Of a stretch of DNA of 47,010 nt, positions 41,493 through 47,010 are shown one piece after another (the first letter of the stretch is position 1; each line of letters starts with the position of its first letter). The position numbers were made by a program, and so were the translations under genes. The DNA comes from BP-191 sp035940575 (GTDB lineage Bacteria; Actinomycetota; Actinomycetes; BP-191). The stretch spans positions 1 through 47,010 of the forward strand of contig DASZER010000031.1 of assembly GCA_035940575.1 (NCBI GenBank), in the 5' to 3' direction. Under the pieces are notes generated by a model that was not told where the DNA came from, ran no database searches, and saw only the letters and a program-made list of their open reading frames with translations.

Positions 41493-41882
41493 GTGCCCGC
41501 GAAGTTCGTCGTGAAGAAGGGTTCGACCGGCAAGTACCGGTTCAACCTCGTCGCCTCCAACGGTCAGGTCGTCGCGACCTCCGAGGCGTACGAGACGAGG
41601 GCGAAGGCCCTCGCCGGTATCGAGTCCGTCCGCAAGAACGCGGCCGGAGCGGTGCTCGTCGACGGCACCGCGCCCGCCGCGAAGCCGGCCGCGAAGGCGG
41701 CCGCTTCCACGACGGCGGCGAAGCCGGCGACCAGGAGCGCGGCGGCGAAGGCACCAGCGAAGTCCGTGAAGAAGGCCGCGTCGAGCGAGGCGCTTAAGGG
41801 CGCCACCGGCTCGGCGAGGCCCGGTCCCGCGGCGAAGGCCGCGAAGGCCGTCAAGATTGCGGTCGCGAAGGCGAAGCCCTAG
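41493..41882 (+). CDS. DUF1508 protein with histone-like C-terminal tail
   Basis: 129-aa protein. Residues about 1-56 are a single DUF1508 (YegP-type) domain: KFVVKKGSTGKYRFNLVASN, GQVVATSEAYETRAKALAGI and ESVRKNA. Residues about 57-129 are Ala/Lys-rich (AAKPAAKAAA, KAAKAVKIAVAKAKP), similar in composition to the preceding gene product. The GTG follows AGGGA. The two genes are 37 bp apart with no terminator between them and are probably cotranscribed. A nucleoid-associated function is suggested by the tail, not proven. Confidence 0.82.
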   Translation: MPAKFVVKKGSTGKYRFNLVASNGQVVATSEAYETRAKALAGIESVRKNAAGAVLVDGTAPAAKPAAKAAASTTAAKPATRSAAAKAPAKSVKKAASSEALKGATGSARPGPAAKAAKAVKIAVAKAKP

Positions 41883-41895
41883 CACCCGCACGTTC

Positions 41896-41931
41896 CCGCG
41901 GCCCGTACCTCGCAAGGGGTACGGGCCGCGG
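41896..41931 (+). terminator. Terminator hairpin after the DUF1508 gene
   Basis: CCGCGGCCCGTACC (41896-41909) and GGTACGGGCCGCGG (41918-41931) form a perfect 14-bp stem with an 8-nt loop, starting 14 nt after the stop codon. It ends 5 nt before the -10-like hexamer of the next gene. Confidence 0.85.
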
Positions 41932-41936
41932 TCGTG

Positions 41937-41942
41937 TTCAAT
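41937..41942 (+). promoter_or_regulatory. -10-like element of the crotonase gene
   Basis: TTCAAT, 6 nt before the ATG at 41949, with no Shine-Dalgarno sequence between. The spacing suits a leaderless transcript. The -35 region would overlap the terminator hairpin. Confidence 0.4.
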
Positions 41943-41948
41943 CCCGTC

Positions 41949-42725
41949 ATGGAACTCGCCGACGCCGGCCTGCTGCTCTCCGTCGAGGACGCGGTCGCGA
42001 CGATCACCCTCAACCGCCCCGAGCGCCGCAACGCGCAGACGCCCGCGATGTGGACGGCCCTCGCGAAGCTCGGCCGCGACCTGCCCGGTGACGTCCGCGT
42101 CGTCGTGGTGCGAGGCGAGGGGCCGTCGTTCTCCGCGGGGCTCGACCTCCAGATGTTCACGCCCGAGGGCATCCCGGGCTCGCCGTCGTTCCTCGACATC
42201 GCGCGAGCGGGCGACGCCGAGGCCGACGCGACGATCGAGGCGTTCCAGGACGCGTTCGCGTGGCTGCTGCGCCCCGACCTGCTGACCGTCGCCGCGGTGC
42301 GCGGGCACGCGGTCGGCGCGGGCTTCCAGCTCGCGCTCGCCTGCGACCTGCGCGTGTGTGCCGACGACGCGCAGCTCACGATGGCCGAGGTGACGCGCGG
42401 GATCGTGCCCGACCTCGGCGGCACCGGCATCCTCGCCGAGCTCGTCGGCTACTCGCGCGCGTTGGAGATCTGCGTGACGGGCCGTCGCGTCGGCGCGCGG
42501 GAGGCGTTCGACATCGGGCTGTGCAACGTCGTCGTCCCCGGCGACGAGCTCGACGGCGCGGTGGCCGACCTCGTCGCCGCGCTGCTCGCCGCGCCGCGCG
42601 ACGCGGCGGTGGAGACGAAGGCGTTGCTGCGCGAGGCGCGCACGCGGTCGCTGCGCGACCAGCGCGCCGCCGAGCGCGCCGCGCAGCTCCGCCGCCTCCG
42701 CGACCTCGCAGGGATGGGGGAGTGA
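41949..42725 (+). CDS. Enoyl-CoA hydratase/isomerase (crotonase) family protein
   Basis: 258-aa crotonase-fold enzyme. Motifs are ATITLNRPERRNAQT, the oxyanion-hole segment FSAGLDLQMF, and HAVGAGFQLALACDLRVCADDAQLTMAEVTRGIVPDLGG as the two halves of the active site. The first catalytic Glu of true hydratases corresponds to Gln here (GAGFQLA), while the second Glu (MAEV) and an Asp (VPDLGG) are kept, so isomerase or another crotonase reaction is possible. ATG 41949 follows a -10-like TTCAAT by 6 nt. The acyl-CoA dehydrogenase gene follows after 84 bp, fitting fatty-acid or related acyl-CoA degradation. Confidence 0.88.
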   Translation: MELADAGLLLSVEDAVATITLNRPERRNAQTPAMWTALAKLGRDLPGDVRVVVVRGEGPSFSAGLDLQMFTPEGIPGSPSFLDIARAGDAEADATIEAFQDAFAWLLRPDLLTVAAVRGHAVGAGFQLALACDLRVCADDAQLTMAEVTRGIVPDLGGTGILAELVGYSRALEICVTGRRVGAREAFDIGLCNVVVPGDELDGAVADLVAALLAAPRDAAVETKALLREARTRSLRDQRAAERAAQLRRLRDLAGMGE

Positions 42726-42809
42726 GGGCGCTGTCGCCACCTCCTCCGCCTTGCGATCCCCCATCCTGAACGCCGCTCGCGACGACCGCGGATTGAGAGA
42801 CACGCCCTG

Positions 42810-43961
42810 ATGGACCTCACCCTGAACGACGAGCAGCGGGCCGCGCGCGCGGCGTTCCGCGACTGGGTCGACGACGTCGTCGTCCCGCACGCGCAGGAGA
42901 ACGACCGCCTCGAACGCTTCCCGCAGGAGGCGCTCGACGGGCTGCGGCGCACGGGCTGGATCGGCCTCACGGTGCCGGAGTCGTACGGCGGCGGCGGGGC
43001 CGACCCGCTGTCGTACGCGCTGCTGGTCGAGGAGCTCGGCCGCGGCGACGCCAACGTCCGTTCGATCGTCTCCGTGCACCTCGGCCTCGTCGCCGGGTCG
43101 GTCGCGCGGTGGGGCACCGACGAGCAGAAGGCCCAGTGGCTCCCGCGCATGGCGACGGGCGAGGTCCTCGGGTGCTTCTGCCTGACCGAGCCCGACCACG
43201 GCTCGGACCCGGCGTCGTTGCAGTCGACGGCCCGGCGCGAGGGCGACGAGTACGTCATCGACGGCCGCAAGATGTTCATCACCAACGGCGGCATCGCCGG
43301 CGTCGGGCTCGTCATGGCGCGCACGGGCGGTCCCGGAGCGAAGGGCGTGAGCGCGTTCCTCGTGGACACGTCGCTGCCCGGCTGGTCGACGCGGCCGGTG
43401 CACGGCAAGCTCGGCATCCGCGCGTGCGACACCGCCGAGGTCACGCTCGACTCCGTACGCGTCCCCGCGTCGGCGATGCTCGGGCCCGAGGGCTCGGGCA
43501 TCCGCGTCGCGCTGTCGGCGCTGGACGACGGCCGCTTCTCCCTCGCCGCGTCGTGCACGGGCCTCGCGCAGCGCTGCCTCGACGTGATGGTCGAGTACGC
43601 GAAGCAGCGGCGGCAGTTCGGGCGGCCGATCGCGTCGTTCCAGCTCGTCCAGGAGCTCATCGCGGACACCGCCGTCGAGGTGTCGGCGGCGCGGCTGATG
43701 ACCTGGCAGGTCGCCGACCGCAAGCAGCGCGGCGAGGGCTACACGCTGGAGTCGTCCATGGCGAAGTACTTCGCGTCGGAGGCCGCCGTGCGCGCCGCGA
43801 ACGCCGCCGTGCAGGTCCACGGCGGGTACGGCTACGTGGACGAGTTCGTCGTCGGCAAGCTGCTGCGCGACGCGCGCGTGACGACGTTGTACGAGGGGAC
43901 GTCGCAGATCCAGAAGCTGCTGATCGGCCGCGCGGTCACGGGCGAGAGCGCGTTCGTGTGA
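42810..43961 (+). CDS. Acyl-CoA dehydrogenase
   Basis: 383-aa FAD enzyme introducing the 2,3-double bond into acyl-CoA. Typical segments are LTVPESYGGGGADPLSYALLVEEL, the FAD-binding CLTEPDHGSDPASLQ and KMFITNGGIAGV, RRQFGRPIASFQLVQ, and the late VQVHGGYGYVDEF followed by the catalytic Glu in TLYEGTSQIQ. Length is normal. Chain-length preference cannot be read. Its TGA overlaps the next gene by 4 bp. It lies downstream of a crotonase, the next step of beta-oxidation. Confidence 0.94.
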   Translation: MDLTLNDEQRAARAAFRDWVDDVVVPHAQENDRLERFPQEALDGLRRTGWIGLTVPESYGGGGADPLSYALLVEELGRGDANVRSIVSVHLGLVAGSVARWGTDEQKAQWLPRMATGEVLGCFCLTEPDHGSDPASLQSTARREGDEYVIDGRKMFITNGGIAGVGLVMARTGGPGAKGVSAFLVDTSLPGWSTRPVHGKLGIRACDTAEVTLDSVRVPASAMLGPEGSGIRVALSALDDGRFSLAASCTGLAQRCLDVMVEYAKQRRQFGRPIASFQLVQELIADTAVEVSAARLMTWQVADRKQRGEGYTLESSMAKYFASEAAVRAANAAVQVHGGYGYVDEFVVGKLLRDARVTTLYEGTSQIQKLLIGRAVTGESAFV

Positions 43962-44308
43962 CGCCGGAGGTCGTCGTGCTGTGGCGCCCGACGAACCAGG
44001 CCGAGCTCGACCTCGTCGCCGCGTCGGGCTGGCGCGCGTGGCCGCCGCGGCTGCCGGACCAGCCGATCTTCTACCCGGTGACCAGCGAGGCGTACGCCAC
44101 CCGCATCGCGCGCGAGTGGAACGTCCCCGCCTACGGCGTCGGCCACGTCACCCGCTTCGCCGTCAGGCGCGACTTCCTCGACGCGTACGACGTCCACGAG
44201 GCCGGCGGCCACGCCCTGACGGAGTACTGGATCCCCGCCGAGGACCTCGACGCCCTCAACGCCGCCGTCGTCGGCGCGATCGAGCTCGTCGCCACCTACG
44301 TCGACTGA
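43958..44308 (+). CDS. Small ADP-ribosylation/crystallin J1-like protein
   Basis: 116-aa soluble protein beginning VVVLWRPTNQAELDLVAASGWRAWPPRLPDQPIFYPV, then YATRIAREWNVP, HVTRFAVRRDFL and a C-terminal EYWIPAEDLDALN. This matches a family of short proteins often labelled ADP-ribosylation/crystallin J1, although a hydrolase active site is not obvious and I would not infer enzymatic activity. The GTG overlaps the acyl-CoA dehydrogenase stop by 4 bp. A terminator hairpin follows. Confidence 0.75.
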   Translation: MTPEVVVLWRPTNQAELDLVAASGWRAWPPRLPDQPIFYPVTSEAYATRIAREWNVPAYGVGHVTRFAVRRDFLDAYDVHEAGGHALTEYWIPAEDLDALNAAVVGAIELVATYVD

Positions 44309-44310
44309 CT

Positions 44311-44331
44311 GCGTTCGCCCACGGCGAACGC
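44311..44331 (+). terminator. Terminator hairpin after the crystallin J1-like gene
   Basis: GCGTTCGCC-CAC-GGCGAACGC forms a perfect 9-bp stem with a 3-nt loop 2 nt after the stop codon. Confidence 0.8.
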
Positions 44332-44378
44332 CGGCCCGCGCGAGGGCCGCGCGGAAGGTTTCCGTCACGGCGGCGCGT

Positions 44379-44384
44379 TAGGTT
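44379..44384 (+). promoter_or_regulatory. -10-like element of the ABC exporter gene
   Basis: TAGGTT, identical to the ctaC -10, lies 7 nt before the ATG at 44392. No ribosome site is seen, so the transcript is probably leaderless. No good -35. Confidence 0.45.
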
Positions 44385-44391
44385 CCTCGAC

Positions 44392-46281
44392 ATGGCGAAC
44401 TGGCAGATCCTGCACAGCTACCGGGCGGACCGCTCGGTGGTGAAGCAGCGGCTCACGCGCGGCACGGTCAAGCGCGTGCTCGCGTTCGCCAAGCCGTACA
44501 AGCGCGAGCTCGGCATCTTCCTCGTGCTCGTCGTGCTCACCTCGGCCGTCTCGGTCCTGACGCCGCTGCTCGTACGCCGCCTGCTCGACGACGCGATCCC
44601 CAACAAGGACCTCGGCCTCGTCCGCACGATCTTCCTCGCGTACGCCGGCCTGGTCGTCTTCGACGGGGCGATCTCGCTCGCCAACCGCTGGTACTCCTCG
44701 CGCATCGGCGAGGGGCTCATCTTCGACCTGCGCTCGCAGGTCTACGACCACGTCCAGCGCATGCCCGTGGCGTTCTTCACGCGCACGCAGACCGGCGCGC
44801 TCGTCAGCCGCCTCAACAACGACGTCATCGGCGCGCAGCAGGCGTTCACCTCGACGCTGTCGGGCATCGTCTCCAACGTCATCCTGCTCGTCGCCACCCT
44901 CGCCGTGATGTTCCGGCTGTCGTGGGAGATCACCGCGCTGTCGCTCGTGCTCGTGCCGGTGTTCATCCTCCCCGCGCGGCGCGTGGGCGCGCGGCTGCAG
45001 GCGATCACGCGCGAGGGCATGGCCCTCAACGCCTCCATGAACACCACGATGACCGAGCGGTTCAACGTCGCGGGCGCGCTGCTCGTGAAGCTGTTCGGCC
45101 GCCCCGACGAGGAGGCGCGGGAGTTCTCGTCGCGGGCGGGCCGGGTGCGCGACATCGGCATCCAGTCGGCGATGTTCAGCAGGACGTTCTTCGTCGCGCT
45201 GATGGTCGTCGCCGGCCTCGCGCAGGCGGTCGTCTACGGCCTCGGCGGCCGGTTCGCGGCGCAGGGGACGCTGACCGTCGGCACGGTCGTCGCGCTCGCG
45301 CAGCTCCTCAACCAGCTCTACGGCCCGCTGACCCAGCTCTCGAACATCCGCGTCGACGTCATGAGCGCGCTCGTGTCGTTCGAGCGCGTTTTCGAGATCC
45401 TCGACCTGCCGCCGATGATCGGCGAGAAGCCCGACGCCGTGCCGATCTCGCGCGGGCCCGCCGCGATCGAGTTCTCGCACGTCGACTTCCGCTACCCGAC
45501 CGCCGCCGAGGTGTCGCTGGCGTCGCTGGAGTCGGTCGCGGTGCTCGACGCCGCGCCGGCCCAGCAGGTGCTCCACGACGTGTCGTTCACCGCGCCCGCG
45601 GGCGCCCTCGTCGCGCTCGTCGGGCCCAGTGGTGCGGGCAAGACGACGATCTCGATGCTGCCGACGCGGATGTACGACGTGCAGGCGGGCTCAGTCACGG
45701 TCGGCGGCGTGGACGTGCGCGACGCGACGCTGCAGTCGTTGCGCGACGCGATCGGCGTCGTGACGCAGGACGCGCACATGTTCCACGACACGATCCGCGC
45801 GAACCTGCTCTACGCCCGCCCCGACGGCACGCCCGACGACCTGCGCAACGCGTGCGAGGCGGCGCAGATCTGGGACCTGATCGCGTCGCTGCCCGACGGC
45901 CTCGACACCGTCGTCGGCGACCGCGGCTACCGCCTCTCCGGCGGCGAGAAGCAGCGGCTCGCCATCGCGCGGCTGCTGCTCAAGGCGCCGGGCATCGTCA
46001 TCCTCGACGAGGCCACCGCCCACCTCGACTCCGAGTCCGAGGTCGCCGTGCAGCGCGCGCTCAAGACGGCGCTCGCGGGCCGCACCTCGCTCGTCATCGC
46101 GCACCGGCTCTCCACGATCCGCGAGGCCGACCTGATCCTCGTCGTGGACGACGGGCGCGTCGTGGAGCAGGGCCGCCACGACGAGCTGCTCGAACGCGGC
46201 GGGCTCTACTCGGAGCTGTACCGCACGCAGTTCAGCAGGGAGCCGCGCGACGCCGAGGACGTGCCGCTGCGCGCGTCGTGA
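44392..46281 (+). CDS. ABC exporter (fused permease and ATPase)
   Basis: 629-aa half-transporter. The N-terminal membrane domain has six helices (about 35-330) with the usual FFTRTQTGALVSRLNNDV coupling region. The C-terminal ATPase has the A-loop Tyr in FRYPT, Walker A GPSGAGKTT (about 410), signature LSGGEKQRLAI, Walker B GIVILDEATAHLD and switch AHRLSTI. An unusual stretch of about 20 residues (AAEVSLASLESVAVLDAAPA) is inserted between the A-loop Tyr and the VLHDVSF strand. Substrate unknown. It would work as a homodimer. Confidence 0.92.
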   Translation: MANWQILHSYRADRSVVKQRLTRGTVKRVLAFAKPYKRELGIFLVLVVLTSAVSVLTPLLVRRLLDDAIPNKDLGLVRTIFLAYAGLVVFDGAISLANRWYSSRIGEGLIFDLRSQVYDHVQRMPVAFFTRTQTGALVSRLNNDVIGAQQAFTSTLSGIVSNVILLVATLAVMFRLSWEITALSLVLVPVFILPARRVGARLQAITREGMALNASMNTTMTERFNVAGALLVKLFGRPDEEAREFSSRAGRVRDIGIQSAMFSRTFFVALMVVAGLAQAVVYGLGGRFAAQGTLTVGTVVALAQLLNQLYGPLTQLSNIRVDVMSALVSFERVFEILDLPPMIGEKPDAVPISRGPAAIEFSHVDFRYPTAAEVSLASLESVAVLDAAPAQQVLHDVSFTAPAGALVALVGPSGAGKTTISMLPTRMYDVQAGSVTVGGVDVRDATLQSLRDAIGVVTQDAHMFHDTIRANLLYARPDGTPDDLRNACEAAQIWDLIASLPDGLDTVVGDRGYRLSGGEKQRLAIARLLLKAPGIVILDEATAHLDSESEVAVQRALKTALAGRTSLVIAHRLSTIREADLILVVDDGRVVEQGRHDELLERGGLYSELYRTQFSREPRDAEDVPLRAS

Positions 46282-46350
46282 CCGGCGCACCGTCGCGGGG
46301 GGCGCGGGACCGGCTCGGCGAAGTTCCCGCGTGGAAGCCGCTCGGGGCAG

Positions 46351-46356
46351 TACGGT
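46351..46356 (+). promoter_or_regulatory. -10 element before the PH-like membrane protein gene
   Basis: TACGGT, 6 nt before the ATG at 46363 with only CGCCCC between. It repeats the leaderless arrangement seen before ctaG, sufR and the ABC-F gene. Confidence 0.5.
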
Positions 46357-46362
46357 CGCCCC

Positions 46363-46755
46363 ATGGCGCTTCGTGACAAGTTGACCGAGCGGGTCCAGCC
46401 GTACCTCGAGCCGGGTGAGCAGGTGCGGTGGGTGTTCCCCGCCGTCGGCGGCCCGAGCCCGTGGCTCATGGCGCTCGCCGGGTCGTTGCTGTACCTGATC
46501 CTGACCAAGCCGAAGATCGTCGTGATCACCGACCGGCGCATCCTCGTGCTCAAGGGCAACAAGGCCACGCAGAGCAAGCCGAAGGGCGTCGAGCTCAGCG
46601 GCCCGCACGTGGCGCTCGGCCCCCTGAAGGGCATGTGGGCGCCCATCCAGCTCGGCAACAAGCTCTACGTGCACCGCCGCTTCCACAAGGACGTCAACGA
46701 GTACGACGAGGCGTTCAGGCGCGGCCAGCTCGGGGGCACCGGCGCCGCCTCGTGA
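46363..46755 (+). CDS. Small PH-like membrane-associated protein
   Basis: 130-aa protein. The N-terminal helix RDKLTERVQPYLEPGEQVRWVFPA is followed by a short hydrophobic segment (about 33-49) and KIVVITDRRILVLKG, the hallmark strand pair of bacterial PH-like domains. The rest (HVALGPLKGMWAPIQLGNKLYVHRRF) is consistent with a small beta domain. No specific function can be assigned. Its stop overlaps the next gene by 4 bp. Confidence 0.7.
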   Translation: MALRDKLTERVQPYLEPGEQVRWVFPAVGGPSPWLMALAGSLLYLILTKPKIVVITDRRILVLKGNKATQSKPKGVELSGPHVALGPLKGMWAPIQLGNKLYVHRRFHKDVNEYDEAFRRGQLGGTGAAS

Positions 46756-47010
46756 CGACGCCGCCGGCGCAGGCCGCGCCGGGCTGGTACCCGGACCCGG
46801 GCGGCTCGCCGACGCGGCGCTGGTGGGACGGCACGCAGTGGACCGCCGCGACCCGCCCGCCGAACGACCCCGCCGGTGACGCGCCACCGGGCCCGGCCGA
46901 CGTCGCGCGCACCGCGTCGGCGCCGCCCGGGTGGCGGTCGCTGCGCGGCCTCGCCGTCGCGTCGGCGATCCTGTACGGGATCACGGCCGTCCTCGCGGTC
47001 GCGACGGTGG
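46752..47010 (+). CDS. DUF2510 membrane protein, truncated by window edge
   Basis: The reading frame is open from the GTG at 46752 to the end of the window (86 codons visible). Residues about 10-32 (PGWYPDPGGSPTRRWWDGTQWT) are a classic DUF2510 domain, a short tryptophan-rich module found almost only in actinobacteria. A Pro/Ala linker then leads to a hydrophobic segment starting near residue 68 (LRGLAVASAILYGITAVL) that begins the membrane part. Start overlaps the preceding stop by 4 bp. The C-terminal part and total length are not visible. Confidence 0.85.
   Translation, partial: MTTPPAQAAPGWYPDPGGSPTRRWWDGTQWTAATRPPNDPAGDAPPGPADVARTASAPPGWRSLRGLAVASAILYGITAVLAVATV

Overview
This 47 kb window is very GC-rich. 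It has dense, often 4-bp-overlapping genes (GTGA/ATGA junctions), many GTG starts and several apparently leaderless genes. Together with tkt-tal-pgi-zwf-opcA-pgl diverging from ctaA-ctaB, a sufRBD-Rieske-CSU operon, a SigE-type sigma factor and a DUF2510 protein, this points to a chromosomal segment of an actinobacterium (Actinomycetota). I cannot name the genus. The oxidase subunit I motif (YSHPAVY rather than the GHPEVY I recall from well-studied actinomycetes) hints at a less-studied lineage. I see no rRNA, tRNA, CRISPR array, insertion sequence or prophage, and no gene-free stretch longer than 300 bases.

Layout. (1) 117-8143, minus strand: the pentose phosphate operon tkt-tal-pgi-zwf-opcA-pgl. 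Just upstream on the same strand (8240-8434) is a 64-aa peptide with a lanthipeptide-like leader and no modification enzymes nearby. (2) 8630-10464, plus: heme A/O synthesis, ctaA-ctaB, followed by a large secreted multidomain protein (10595-12511). (3) 12585-18206: ctaG (minus) divergent from a terminal oxidase operon ctaC-(17-aa ORF)-ctaD-ctaE-ctaF. Subunit II carries an extra C-terminal cupredoxin domain, and the CtaF-like protein is an internal tandem duplication. (4) 18217-22318: two GT-C membrane glycosyltransferases and a UDP-galactopyranose-mutase-like flavoprotein. (5) 22453-23299: two convergent small secreted cysteine-containing proteins. (6) 23330-27807, minus: a UbiB-family kinase, two small membrane proteins bracketed by 18-bp direct repeats, an ABC-2 transporter and a plastocyanin-like lipoprotein. 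(7) 27898-35936, plus: sufR-sufB-sufD-Rieske-sufC-sufS-sufU-sufT-like, continuing almost without gaps into a membrane protein, an ECF sigma factor and its probable anti-sigma factor. (8) 35933-40853: zinc metallopeptidase (minus), ABC-F protein, GT-C-like membrane protein (minus), GNAT protein and a small HTH protein. (9) 41045-41882: two Lys/Ala-rich basic proteins, one a pure repeat histone-H1-like tail and one a DUF1508 domain with such a tail. (10) 41949-47010: crotonase, acyl-CoA dehydrogenase, a small crystallin-J1-like protein, an ABC exporter, a PH-like membrane protein and a truncated DUF2510 protein.

How they work together. The left half couples NADPH and pentose supply to aerobic respiration: heme A is made by CtaB/CtaA, copper is inserted by CtaG, and the oxidase is CtaC/D/E/F. 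The centre builds Fe-S clusters under a probable SufR autorepressor whose operator appears to cover the -10 element and its own start codon. The most unusual items are the oxidase architecture (cupredoxin-fused subunit II plus doubled CtaF), the orphan RiPP-like peptide and the paired histone-tail proteins.
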